A stretch of DNA of 64,000 bases from an uncultured Bacteroidia bacterium. Its GTDB lineage: Bacteria; Bacteroidota; Bacteroidia; Bacteroidales; ML635J-15. Position numbers and translations under genes: made by a program. The stretch spans positions 372,001 through 436,000 of the forward strand of contig CADAXK010000002.1 of the NCBI GenBank assembly GCA_902791865.1, given 5' to 3'. Positions 31,490 to 40,373 of this stretch are shown in pieces (position 1 is the stretch's first letter; every line of letters starts with the position of its first letter). The notes under the pieces are model-generated. The model was not told the DNA's origin, did not search any database, and saw only the letters and a list, made by a program, of their open reading frames with translations.

Positions 31490-33316
31490 CTACTGCTTGT
31501 TAAAGTAAAAATCACCAGTAAAAGACGAAGACATCCACGGTCGTTGCATGTTCTTTGTCTTGTCAATAACCTCCGAACCAACCATTTTCAGGAAATGAAG
31601 CACATCCAAGTTAGGATAGTCCAACGCCTTTAGGAACGCTGCCGTATAAGGACTATTTCTGCCATCTCCATCAAGAGCTGTATGTCCCGGTGCTGTCGAG
31701 AAAGAAATGATAGTTCCTTCGGGAGCGCTCATTATTGATAAGCCATGCGACTCAATACTTCTATGCCACGAACGAGAAATAGGATCATTTCGGCAAGCAT
31801 CGAGGACAACCATGTTCAACTTGCACTTGGAACTCTCCATTATATCAAGAATATACTCCATATTTACGCACTTATATTTTATATTGTCCTCAGTGAGATT
31901 ATCTATATCAGTAGGCAACAAATAGTTAACACCTTTGCTTTGTATTCCGTGTCCTGCATAGTAAAACAATGCCACATCATATTCCTTGGCCTTTTGTCCG
32001 AAATTAACGAGTTCCATATCCATGCTCTCATGTGTAGCATCAAGCTTAAGAATCACCTCAAAACCATATTTTTTCAATTTCTCGGCAACATCAGTTGCAT
32101 CATTTACCGGATTTGCCAGATTTAACAACTCATCGGCATAGTTTGAATTTCCAACAATCATGGCAATTCGCTTGTCCTGATATGTGCCAGGCCCACCTGT
32201 ATCTCCACTTTGATATGCAATCACTTTCTCCGACTTTGCTATACCCTCCGCGTTCCTAACATTAACGACAATGCGGTTTATACCATCAGCCAGAGTTACC
32301 ATCCTTTCAATCACCATGTCGTAATCGCTAGCCTCTACCGTTGTGATTCCCCTTGACAATTCTCCATTCAATGCAATACTGACATCCTCTATCTTCGATT
32401 CCGAATTTATACCTAACTTAAGATTATAGTCGCGAGTATCAGATGTCGTTTTAAATTCAATCCATTCAATATCTGCCATTTTTCCTGCAAACTTGCCATA
32501 CACTACAGTCTTTCCATCCTGAATGGAACCGCCAGCATTGCGCACTACGGCCTCAATAGTGTTTGAGCCATCGGCAAGCACTACATTGCCTACCACATCG
32601 ACATTATAGCCAACACCTTTAATCAATTTGGTACCCTTTACTTTTGATCCGTTGTGCATTATTGTAACATCCTCCACTCTTGAACTAGAAGCAATACTCA
32701 AGTTCAAAGGGAATTCCTTCGATGTGACATTCGACTCAAAACCAGGCCACTGTATTGTTGCAAGATACTTGTCAATATCATCGTCCTTTTGCTCCGCCAC
32801 GCTTTTCCAATGCTTTGCCATCGACATATCTCTCTGCACGCCATTTCCATTTTCGTAGCACTTTGACAAATCAGACGCAGCCTCCTTGTTTCCTTGGTCC
32901 GCCGACTTCTTCAACCAAGCTACCGCCTGAACATAGTCTTTTGGAAAACCATCGCCCCCCATATACCAATATCCCAGCATAGCCTGCCCATCATCATAAC
33001 CCTGCTCGGCATATTTTCTCATCCAATACAAAGCTTTCTCCTTGTCGGAATCCCTATAGAGAAGCCCAAGCAAAAACTGCGAAGCAGCATCGCCTCGATC
33101 TGCAGCCTTACTATACCAATAAAGAGCCTTTTCGTAATCCCTTCCTTCTCCGAGTTCATCTCCACCAAAATAATAATCACCCATGAATTTCTGAGCAAGT
33201 ATGTCGCCAGCTTCCGCATGCTTCTGCATTTCAGAAAGCCGTTCACCATCATCTTGCGCATAATATGAATAACAAAACGAAAAAATGATAATCAATAAAG
33301 TAAAAAGTCTTTTCAT
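31490..33316 (-). CDS. Secreted caspase-family peptidase with Sel1 repeats
   Basis: A 608-residue exported protein. After a signal peptide come four or five Sel1-type repeats (about residues 35-165; e.g. EKALYWYSKAADRGDAASQFLLGLLY), then two beta-sandwich segments (about 195-365) each ending in LADG..NxIxVxVRNAxG, and a caspase-fold (clan CD) domain (about 380-605). The catalytic pair is visible: His456 in YYAGHGIQ and Cys508 in VLDACRND. Bacterial caspase homologues act in signalling or regulated proteolysis. It is the first gene of a two-protease operon with the papain-like gene. Confidence 0.85.
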   Translation of the reverse strand: MKRLFTLLIIIFSFCYSYYAQDDGERLSEMQKHAEAGDILAQKFMGDYYFGGDELGEGRDYEKALYWYSKAADRGDAASQFLLGLLYRDSDKEKALYWMRKYAEQGYDDGQAMLGYWYMGGDGFPKDYVQAVAWLKKSADQGNKEAASDLSKCYENGNGVQRDMSMAKHWKSVAEQKDDDIDKYLATIQWPGFESNVTSKEFPLNLSIASSSRVEDVTIMHNGSKVKGTKLIKGVGYNVDVVGNVVLADGSNTIEAVVRNAGGSIQDGKTVVYGKFAGKMADIEWIEFKTTSDTRDYNLKLGINSESKIEDVSIALNGELSRGITTVEASDYDMVIERMVTLADGINRIVVNVRNAEGIAKSEKVIAYQSGDTGGPGTYQDKRIAMIVGNSNYADELLNLANPVNDATDVAEKLKKYGFEVILKLDATHESMDMELVNFGQKAKEYDVALFYYAGHGIQSKGVNYLLPTDIDNLTEDNIKYKCVNMEYILDIMESSKCKLNMVVLDACRNDPISRSWHRSIESHGLSIMSAPEGTIISFSTAPGHTALDGDGRNSPYTAAFLKALDYPNLDVLHFLKMVGSEVIDKTKNMQRPWMSSSFTGDFYFNKQ

Positions 33317-33382
33317 GTTTACAACATTACAATTTTTCTAGACCAACAAAAAAAAATCGGCATAAAGTATAATAATATGTTG

Positions 33383-33390
33383 CAAAATTA
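33383..33390 (-). promoter_or_regulatory. -7 promoter element for the two-protease operon
   Basis: TAATTTTG on the minus strand, 67 bp before the ATG at 33316. Confidence 0.45.
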
Positions 33391-33558
33391 ATGTTAGGAA
33401 ACAAAACAGCAAATTTTTTTACAGAAAAATAATTAACAATGGGGCAAACCTACCATTACACATCATACTAAAGTATTCAAAACAACTAGAATAAATCTTA
33501 ATGCCTAAAACTGTTAATATTTTTTTTATATTACAACCTTTACTTCATATTTTTTATC

Positions 33559-33566
33559 TATTTTTG
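33559..33566 (+). promoter_or_regulatory. -7 promoter element for the 33594 gene
   Basis: TATTTTTG, 28 bp before the ATG at 33594, an exact TAnnTTTG match. Confidence 0.5.
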
Positions 33567-33593
33567 CGCACAAATTGTAAGGTCTGTATTAAA

Positions 33594-35429
33594 ATGTATA
33601 AATATATTACCGCAATAGCATTAATCATACTGGCAGTCATTCCTCACTTTGCCATATCTCAAGAAATTACAGAACGCTGCCTAACTCTTGACAATTTAGT
33701 ACACATGGTCAATATGAACCAGAACGACACAGAGTTTAACGAATTAATGCAAGAAAAGGGATTCCAATGGATTGGCGACACTGTAAATAAAGAATACCTC
33801 AGCAATACCGTAAAACTGCAATATATCTCGACTAACGCATACTACGACAAGGTTAATTGGGACAGCCCAACAATAATTATATTCAACTCAAAAGATGGAT
33901 TAAGCAACATCGTGAATATAAAGCTAGGCAAAAATATCTGCCACAGTTCCTTGAGACCCGACCTTGACAACCACAATTTCTATCCATCCAACGGCGGACA
34001 ATTATATAAGGGTAACTATGAGTATGAAGGAAAAGTCAATGAATATGAAATAGAATATCACGAAGACAGCTCTACTTTACGCATTACAATAAAAAACAAG
34101 AAAGAAATAGATGAATACACACGAAAACTGCTAAAAGAAAGAGAAAAAAACGTATACGCACAAATGGATATTGCACAACAGCTATGCTCACGCCATCTGT
34201 TCAACGAGGCATACTCCACAATAGACTCAGCAATGGGAATATACCCCCCACTTGACACCACTCTTTACAATCTGCGCCGCAATGTAAGAATTCAGCACAT
34301 CGGGTTTCTTTGCTCCCGACTATCCAAAATAGTTAATGACAAGAACTATGTATCTGACGGAATCTCAATATGCAACGAAATACTTGCTCTTGACAATCAA
34401 AACGATTCCATTAACGAAATAAGAAACATACTAATCTACCACGCAAAAAATGAAACACAGCCCTATTCAAAGTTTAATCCGATGGGATTCAAATCGACAG
34501 TTGCAACACTTGAAAATATAATCAACACCGAAATATTAAGAAAACCAAGCCTCCAAAAACAAACCATGTCGCTGGAGTTCAACTTCAATACCGATGACAA
34601 TAACCATACTATAGGTTCCATAAATTTAGGCATGTACGAACCAGACGGATACACTCCTGTCAACAAACAAAAACTTTCCGACAGGAACGAAAATCTGCAA
34701 CGATATGTGAGCATGGTTGCCCGTGGGCCACTGATAATGCCCGCAACAAAATACGGACTCTCAATAAACACACACGAAAGAATTTCATGCAATGTTGAAT
34801 GGATTTGTCACGGTCAGTATATAAAGATGGTTCGTGGCAAAAAAATATCAAGCAACAACGACATGAAACCTTATATCGACTCCATAAACAAGGTGTACCT
34901 AAAGAACATATCGCCCAAAATAAAAAAGGATACATTGCCATACAAGGTTGTGTATAAAGTCGTACAATGGGACAAAATAGTCGATGGAGAATCAGCAACC
35001 GACATTCGTATTTTAGATATAAAAACTCCTAGCAAACTATCGTGGATGCCATCTCTGATTCTACCAGGACTAGGCACCAAAATAAATGGATACCACTCGT
35101 CTGCATTTGCAAGAGCAATGCCTTTCGCCTTGTTCACATCTTTGGCAATATTCGGTCTTTCTTGGGAAAACGGGAAAGGCAAAAAAATAAACAGACCTGA
35201 ATGGGGAAGCGGTAACTCTAGATTCTGGGAGAACAAGAATTTCGGATACATAGCTGGATATATCAGCCTGGCAATTGCTGCTACAATATACATAAACGAC
35301 CTTACTGAAAGCATCATAGCGTCAAAGAGAAACATAAAACGGACACAAAGGTTGCGCGATGCGTTTGAAAGGAACAAATACATCGACTTGAAAACCCAAG
35401 ATATAAAGCTAGACAACCACAATGAATAG
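33594..35429 (+). CDS. Hypothetical secreted protein with C-terminal TM segments
   Basis: A 611-residue protein with signal peptide (MYKYITAIALIILAVIPHFAISQ). I do not recognise the family. Residues 170-280 are charged and helical (KLLKEREKNVYAQMDIAQQL), and the C-terminal third has hydrophobic stretches (LPGLGTKINGYHSSAFARAMPFALFTSLAIFGL; YIAGYISLAIAATIYINDL) that could be membrane-bound. The longer ATG at 33501 precedes the -7 element, so 33594 is used. It is divergent from the two-protease operon and could be related to it. A lipoprotein gene follows after 63 bp with its own -7 element. Confidence 0.6.
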   Translation: MYKYITAIALIILAVIPHFAISQEITERCLTLDNLVHMVNMNQNDTEFNELMQEKGFQWIGDTVNKEYLSNTVKLQYISTNAYYDKVNWDSPTIIIFNSKDGLSNIVNIKLGKNICHSSLRPDLDNHNFYPSNGGQLYKGNYEYEGKVNEYEIEYHEDSSTLRITIKNKKEIDEYTRKLLKEREKNVYAQMDIAQQLCSRHLFNEAYSTIDSAMGIYPPLDTTLYNLRRNVRIQHIGFLCSRLSKIVNDKNYVSDGISICNEILALDNQNDSINEIRNILIYHAKNETQPYSKFNPMGFKSTVATLENIINTEILRKPSLQKQTMSLEFNFNTDDNNHTIGSINLGMYEPDGYTPVNKQKLSDRNENLQRYVSMVARGPLIMPATKYGLSINTHERISCNVEWICHGQYIKMVRGKKISSNNDMKPYIDSINKVYLKNISPKIKKDTLPYKVVYKVVQWDKIVDGESATDIRILDIKTPSKLSWMPSLILPGLGTKINGYHSSAFARAMPFALFTSLAIFGLSWENGKGKKINRPEWGSGNSRFWENKNFGYIAGYISLAIAATIYINDLTESIIASKRNIKRTQRLRDAFERNKYIDLKTQDIKLDNHNE

Positions 35430-35468
35430 CCGTCATTTTATTGTTGCAATGCATTTGTAAAAAATCAT

Positions 35469-35476
35469 TACCTTTG
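35469..35476 (+). promoter_or_regulatory. -7 promoter element for the GIN lipoprotein gene
   Basis: TACCTTTG, 17 bp before the ATG at 35493. Confidence 0.5.
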
Positions 35477-35492
35477 CAAAAAAAATAGAACA

Positions 35493-36203
35493 ATGAGGAA
35501 TATTATTATTGCAACAATAATTTTAAGTGTGGCTTTCTGCTCATGCAAAAAAATTGAAGGTAATGGAGATGTCATTACCGAAACATATACTATCAACGAT
35601 TACTTTCAGGAAGTAACAAACGAAACTGCTTTTGATGTAGAAGTCGTGTTTTCCAACGAAAATAAGGTTGAAATAACTGGCGAATCGAACATTATCGAAA
35701 AACTGTCAGTAAATGTCAAGCATAAAAAATTGATAATCGACAAAGTAAGAAACAAATATCGTCTGCGCTCAACACAACCGGTAAACATTAAGATATACAT
35801 GAAAAGAAATGACTACATGTATTTTTCGAACTATGGTTCTGGCGACTTAACTGTATATTCTCCGCTTGCAAGAAAAATAAAGCTAGACAACACTGGTTCG
35901 GGCGACCTATATGTATTCGATTGCGAACACGAAGCTGTCGAAGTACTAAACTCTGGTTCGGGCGACATTGTTGTAACTGGCGTTGCAGGAGAGGTTTACA
36001 TAAAAAATAGCGGTTCGGGCGATGTCGACTGCTACCATCTAACATCACAATATGTCGAAATACACTCATCAGGGACCGGTCGCACCGAAGCATACGCTAC
36101 CGATGAAGCTGATGTGTGGGAAAGTGGTTCTGGCGAGGTGTATGTATATGGTACTGAACGTGTAAGATACCATTACGAATACAATGACGATGATGACAAA
36201 TAA
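35493..36203 (+). CDS. GIN-domain (DUF2807) lipoprotein
   Basis: A 236-residue lipoprotein: MRNIIIATIILSVAFCSC, lipid Cys at the second Cys. The mature part begins IEGNGDVITETY and is a right-handed beta-helix with the repeating GSGD motif (NYGSGDLTVYSP, NTGSGDLYVFDC, NSGSGDIVVTGV, NSGSGDVDCYHL). This is the DUF2807 putative adhesin head domain. It is surface- or periplasm-exposed, and binding partners are unknown. It is followed 5 bp later by hemW. Confidence 0.8.
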   Translation: MRNIIIATIILSVAFCSCKKIEGNGDVITETYTINDYFQEVTNETAFDVEVVFSNENKVEITGESNIIEKLSVNVKHKKLIIDKVRNKYRLRSTQPVNIKIYMKRNDYMYFSNYGSGDLTVYSPLARKIKLDNTGSGDLYVFDCEHEAVEVLNSGSGDIVVTGVAGEVYIKNSGSGDVDCYHLTSQYVEIHSSGTGRTEAYATDEADVWESGSGEVYVYGTERVRYHYEYNDDDDK

Positions 36204-36208
36204 ATCCA

Positions 36209-37336
36209 ATGCCAGGGATATATGTCCACATTCCATTCTGCAGGTCAAAATGCATATACTGCGACTTTTATTCGATAGCCCTACCCTCTTTAATCCCCGA
36301 CTTCTGCAAAGCACTGAAAAACGAAATTGCATCGCGTAGCAACACTTTTTCGGAAAAAACAATAAACACAATATATTTCGGAGGCGGCACTCCATCTATA
36401 TTAGATGTAAATAGAATTGGTGATGTTATTAGTGAAATACGCAAGCACTACAATATAAGCCCCGATGCAGAGATAACACTTGAGGCCAATCCAGAAAATA
36501 TTACCACTGAATACCTATTAGCACTGAAACGGATAGGTGTAAACAGACTGAGCATTGGAATACAAAGTTTTGATGATGAAATCCTGAAATTTCTTAAACG
36601 CAAACACACAGCTACCCATGCAATTGAATGCGTAAAAACTGCTGCAGAATGCGGATTCGACAATATCTCAATCGACCTAATATACGGCATAACAGGACTA
36701 TCAAACGAAAAATGGCACGAAGAACTTGAGACTGCATTCACTCTTCCGATAACTCATCTTTCATGCTACTGCCTCGGAATAGAAGAAGGCACATTGCTAC
36801 ATAGATTTTGCCGAGAAAACAGATACACTCCTTGCAATGACGACACCTGCCTTAGCCAATTCTTGGATTTCGACAGAATGTCGGCAGAAAACGGATTCGT
36901 ACACTACGAAATTTCCAATGCATGCAAAAGCGGCTGGCAATCACAACACAACTCATCATACTGGGATAGAAGCGAATACATCGGATTTGGTCCATCGGCA
37001 CATTCCTTCGTGGCAAATTCACGCTCATGGAACATCGCCAATGTAAGCGAATACATTAAGTGCGTAACCGATGGAAAAACATACTCAACAAGCGAAATAC
37101 TAAGCAATTCCGACATTTTAGAGGAATACATAATGCTAGGTCTCAGAACTGCCAATGGCATAAGAATCAACGAAATAGAAAAGCTATTCGGCAAGGATAA
37201 ATCCGACAAACTAAACAAAGCCATAGCCGAACTAAACCCCGCATACATACATTTCGTTGGAGATCATCTATCACTAACTGCTCACGGAATGTTCGTTTCC
37301 GACAATATTATAGTGAATCTGCTGAAAAAGATATAA
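36209..37336 (+). CDS. hemW: Radical SAM heme chaperone HemW
   Basis: A 375-residue HemW. The cluster motif CRSKCIYC has the fourth Cys of HemW-like enzymes next to it in the same N-terminal segment (HIPFCRSKCIYCDFYS). Further family signs: YFGGGTPSIL, LEANPENIT, RLSIGIQSFDDEILKFLKRKH, and a C-terminal HemN-type winged domain (EEYIMLGLRTANGIRINE). It binds heme and takes part in heme transfer; older annotation as coproporphyrinogen dehydrogenase is outdated. It is likely co-transcribed with the GIN lipoprotein gene. Confidence 0.88.
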   Translation: MPGIYVHIPFCRSKCIYCDFYSIALPSLIPDFCKALKNEIASRSNTFSEKTINTIYFGGGTPSILDVNRIGDVISEIRKHYNISPDAEITLEANPENITTEYLLALKRIGVNRLSIGIQSFDDEILKFLKRKHTATHAIECVKTAAECGFDNISIDLIYGITGLSNEKWHEELETAFTLPITHLSCYCLGIEEGTLLHRFCRENRYTPCNDDTCLSQFLDFDRMSAENGFVHYEISNACKSGWQSQHNSSYWDRSEYIGFGPSAHSFVANSRSWNIANVSEYIKCVTDGKTYSTSEILSNSDILEEYIMLGLRTANGIRINEIEKLFGKDKSDKLNKAIAELNPAYIHFVGDHLSLTAHGMFVSDNIIVNLLKKI

Positions 37337-37345
37337 ATATAAAAA

Positions 37346-37366
37346 AGGTCGCCTTTTCAGCGACCT
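37346..37366 (-). terminator. Terminator between hemW and tnaA
   Basis: AGGTCGC and GCGACCT form a 7-bp stem. The A-run at 37341-37346 gives a U-tract for the minus-strand tnaA transcript. Confidence 0.7.
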
Positions 37367-37376
37367 AATATAAAAT

Positions 37377-37405
37377 CTACAATCGTAAATCGTACTTCGT
37401 AAATT
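37377..37405. repeat. Dispersed atcgtaaatc-type tandem repeat, copy 3
   Basis: tctacaatcgtaaatcgtac followed by ttcgtaaattta, at the 3' end of tnaA. Confidence 0.5.
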
Positions 37406-38781
37406 TACTTGAGTCTCTTGAACTGGCAAGTGAAGTGACGCATCAATTCTGCTTCCCATGTGATTTCAAGACCACGCTTAATGGTATCGCGACGATCGTA
37501 AACATTCTTCAATGCAGCTGCGATTACATCCATGTGGTTGTTTGTGTAAACACGACGAGGAATGCAGAGACGTACAAAGTCGTTGCCACCAAAACGATTT
37601 TCGCGTGTAACTGGATCACGGTCAGCAAGTACATAACCGATTTCGCAAGCACGGATACCAGCTTCAAGGTAAAGTTCGCAAGTCAAAGTCTGAGCCGGGA
37701 ACTCTTCCTTCGGGATGTTGGTCAACACCTTGTCGGCATCAACAAAGATTGCATGACCACCAGCAGGACGCTGATAAGGAATGCCATATTCGTCGAGTTT
37801 CTTTGCAAGATAGTGAACCTGCTTGATACGAGTTTCAACCATTTCGAATTCAATGTTTTCCTTCAAACCTACTGCCAATGCGTCCATATCACGACCGTTC
37901 ATACCACCGTATGTAAGGAAACCTTCGAAAGGAATGCAGAACAACTTTGCTCCTTCGTACCAATCTTTCTTTCTAGTAGCAATAAAACCACCCATGTTTA
38001 CAAGGGCATCCTTCTTTGCCGACATTGTCATGCTATCAGCATAGCTGAACATTTCAAGAGCAATTTCGCGGAGAGTTTTATTTGCATAGCCTTCCTCACG
38101 TGTCTTGATGAAGTAGCAGTTTTCGATGAAACGAGCCGAGTCGATGTTTACAGGAACACCGTACTTGTGGCAAAGTTCGCAGGTTTCACGGATATTCTTC
38201 ATGCTAACAGGCTGACCGCCAACTGTATTATTAGTAACAGTAAGTACAAAGAAAGGAACGTTGCCCTTATTTTCCTGCAAAACCTTTTCCAACTTTTCGA
38301 GGCTTACATTACCCTTGAAAGGAACTTCGAGCTGAGTGTCGTAAGCTTCTGGAACTGTAACATCAATAGCAAAAGCCTTACGGCTTTCGATGTGACCCTT
38401 AGTTGTGTCGAAATGTGCGTTACCAGGGATAACCATACCTGGCTTTACAAGGTAAGAGAATAATACATTCTCGGCAGCACGACCCTGATGGGTAGGAATA
38501 ACATATTCGAAACCAGTAAGTTCTGTTATAGTATCCTTCATGTGGTAGAAACTGCGTGCTCCGCCGTAGCTTTCGTCACCCATCATCATTGCGCTCCACT
38601 GACGGTCGCTCATGGCACCTGTACCAGAGTCGGTCAACAAGTCGATATAAACATAGTCGCTCTTCAGCATGAAGATGTTATTGTAGGCTTCTGCGAGCCA
38701 CTTTTCGCGTTGTTCTCTTGTGGATTTCTTAATGGGTTCTACCATCTTAATTTTCCACGCTTCTGCAAATGGTAATTCCAT
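37405..38781 (-). CDS. tnaA: Tryptophanase
   Basis: A 458-residue PLP enzyme of the tryptophanase/tyrosine phenol-lyase family. The PLP lysine is Lys257 in TMSAKKDALVNMGG. Specificity-related positions favour tryptophanase: HFDTT (Asp125, where tyrosine phenol-lyase has Thr) and GIRACEIG (Ile, where the phenol-lyase has Arg). It splits L-tryptophan to indole, pyruvate and ammonia. The first ATG is used; it matches the N-terminus I recall for Bacteroides (MELPFAE..WKIKMVEP). It has its own promoter 206 bp upstream and a structured leader. Confidence 0.92.
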   Translation of the reverse strand: MELPFAEAWKIKMVEPIKKSTREQREKWLAEAYNNIFMLKSDYVYIDLLTDSGTGAMSDRQWSAMMMGDESYGGARSFYHMKDTITELTGFEYVIPTHQGRAAENVLFSYLVKPGMVIPGNAHFDTTKGHIESRKAFAIDVTVPEAYDTQLEVPFKGNVSLEKLEKVLQENKGNVPFFVLTVTNNTVGGQPVSMKNIRETCELCHKYGVPVNIDSARFIENCYFIKTREEGYANKTLREIALEMFSYADSMTMSAKKDALVNMGGFIATRKKDWYEGAKLFCIPFEGFLTYGGMNGRDMDALAVGLKENIEFEMVETRIKQVHYLAKKLDEYGIPYQRPAGGHAIFVDADKVLTNIPKEEFPAQTLTCELYLEAGIRACEIGYVLADRDPVTRENRFGGNDFVRLCIPRRVYTNNHMDVIAAALKNVYDRRDTIKRGLEITWEAELMRHFTCQFKRLK

Positions 38782-38986
38782 AATTTTAATTTTTAATTTA
38801 TTAATAAATATTTTTTGATTGTCCTTACGGAAAAAAACGAATGGAAACTATTTCCAGCAATAGTTATACGAATGCCGAAAACGGTTTCCAGAATTAGAAT
38901 GAATCGCGCTCCTTGATATTTAGAAATACCAAGCTCCTTTTGAATGATATTGCGCTAATTCTATTCATTTCTAATTTTAACGAATG
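38782..38986 (-). promoter_or_regulatory. tnaA 5' leader with hairpins and a short leader frame
   Basis: A leader of about 200 nt between the -7 element at 38987-38994 and the tnaA ATG. Pairings visible in RNA sense: AGAATTAG..GCGC (38962-38952) with GCGC and CTAATTCT (38909-38890) around a bulge; GGTATTT with AAATATC (38930-38915); GGAAAC (38889-38884) with GTTTCC (38848-38843). A 24-codon frame (38968-38894) begins about 12 nt into the transcript and contains no Trp, so it is unlike TnaC of E. coli. No other gene is seen in 38782-39096. Confidence 0.45.
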
Positions 38987-38994
38987 CAAAGTTA
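38987..38994 (-). promoter_or_regulatory. -7 promoter element for tnaA
   Basis: TAACTTTG on the minus strand, an exact TAnnTTTG match. Confidence 0.5.
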
Positions 38995-39050
38995 AAATAA
39001 AAATGCAATTGCTTGAACATATTTTTTCACTTACTTATAAACAAAAAAAA

Positions 39051-39075
39051 ACGGAGGACGCAAAGCATTCTCCGT
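39051..39075 (-). terminator. Terminator after the gyrA-TPR operon
   Basis: ACGGAGGA and TTCTCCGT pair around a 9-nt loop. The A-run at 39042-39050 gives a U-tract on the minus strand. Confidence 0.75.
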
Positions 39076-39096
39076 CCATATTAATAAACAGTTATC

Positions 39097-40362
39097 TTAT
39101 TCTGTGAGTTCCTTGATCCTAGCACCCATCTGCTGGCTTTCCTCGTACTTGCCAGTCTTGTAGTACAATTCCTTCAAAATCTGAAGAACCTGCAAATCGT
39201 TTGGCTTGATAGTCAAAGCTTTTTCAAGGTGTGGCAAAGCCTTTGTCTGATATTCCTTTGCAATTTCCTGATACTTCTCAAAAGACGTGAAGTCTGTCGG
39301 CGGAACATTCTTTTCTGCCCATTCCAAAGTATCGGCAGCAGTATTGATATACAAAGCGCCAAGTCCGTAAATTGCATCGTAATTGTTCGGATCGATTTCA
39401 AGAGCCTTGTTGAAGTCGGTTTCGGCGGCCTTGGTGTCCTTCATTTCCTGCGACAAAGTACCACGAATCACAAGGAACTGTGCATTATTCGGGTCATTTG
39501 CCATTGCCATGTTTATATATTCTCTTGCCTTTTCGGTATTTCCAGATGCAACATAGTAGTTGAATGTTTCAATTACAAGAGGATAATTGTCATTCGGGAA
39601 CTTCTTGATACCTTCTTCAAGAACCTTAAGCATTCTTGTGGTATCACCAGTTTCCTTCAATGCCATTGAAAGATTCTGATAAACAGAAATTCTTTCCTTG
39701 TTATCCATACCGTAATCCATCTTTATAAGCATGTCGCAAATTTCGATAGCCTCGTCATATTTCTTGCATCTCATTGCTGCCAATGATGTGTAATAATATA
39801 TGGTAGTGTCAATACCTGCAAATGACGGAATGCCTGATGCTTTGCTCCATTTGCTGTAAGCTGTTTCAAAATCGTTTGCTCGCCATGCTTCCTCTCCTTT
39901 TGCCTTGTAAACCCTCGACATTTCAGGGAACTTTTCACCAAGAATCTCCATCAAAGCCTCGGAACTTTCAAAATAAGCTTCGTTGCCTTCCTGAAGAACG
40001 CTTACAAATTTCATAAGACCCATCTGAGTTGTAAAATCAATGTCCTTATGTTCCGGCTTTACAAAGTTCAATTTCAATGCCTTCATATATGCATCGTATG
40101 CTACATCGATGCAATTGTCGCACAATGCCTGATACTTCTTGTTCTTGGTTGTTGACAATGCAAGGTAAATATTACCCTTGAACCAGAATGTCTTGAAATT
40201 TTCGGCCGTCTGCGGATTAACTTCAGCCTTGTCGATTGCCTTTTTTGCATCATCAAGGTAACCATCCTTCAGATAGCTCCATGCGCTTGTCAACATCTGC
40301 TTCTGGGCGCTCATAGAAAGTGCCATAACCAATGCGACACCTATTAAAAATAACTTCTTCAT
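39097..40362 (-). CDS. Secreted tetratricopeptide-repeat (TPR) protein
   Basis: A 421-residue exported protein: signal peptide MKKLFLIGVALVMALSMSAQ. TPR helices fill the rest (EYINMAMANDPNNAQFLVIRGTLSQ, AAETDFNKALEIDPNNYDAIYGLGALYINTA, ALPHLEKALTIKPNDLQVLQILKELYYKTGKY). Likely a periplasmic scaffold; partners unknown. It follows gyrA by 11 bp, a gene order shared by many Bacteroidetes. Confidence 0.82.
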   Translation of the reverse strand: MKKLFLIGVALVMALSMSAQKQMLTSAWSYLKDGYLDDAKKAIDKAEVNPQTAENFKTFWFKGNIYLALSTTKNKKYQALCDNCIDVAYDAYMKALKLNFVKPEHKDIDFTTQMGLMKFVSVLQEGNEAYFESSEALMEILGEKFPEMSRVYKAKGEEAWRANDFETAYSKWSKASGIPSFAGIDTTIYYYTSLAAMRCKKYDEAIEICDMLIKMDYGMDNKERISVYQNLSMALKETGDTTRMLKVLEEGIKKFPNDNYPLVIETFNYYVASGNTEKAREYINMAMANDPNNAQFLVIRGTLSQEMKDTKAAETDFNKALEIDPNNYDAIYGLGALYINTAADTLEWAEKNVPPTDFTSFEKYQEIAKEYQTKALPHLEKALTIKPNDLQVLQILKELYYKTGKYEESQQMGARIKELTE

Positions 40363-40373
40363 AATCTTAAAAT

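Noticed and set aside
37435..38463. 342-residue frame on the plus strand opposite tnaA
   Set aside because: It is the antisense of a confidently identified tryptophanase; the composition (Cys/His-rich, no domain) is typical of a shadow frame.
37405..38781. Tyrosine phenol-lyase
   Set aside because: Asp in HFDTT and Ile in CEIG match tryptophanase; the phenol-lyase has Thr and Arg at these places (recalled sequences).
38913..39107. 64-residue plus-strand frame across the tnaA promoter
   Set aside because: It overlaps the tnaA -7 element and the terminator of the TPR gene, and the product is low in complexity.
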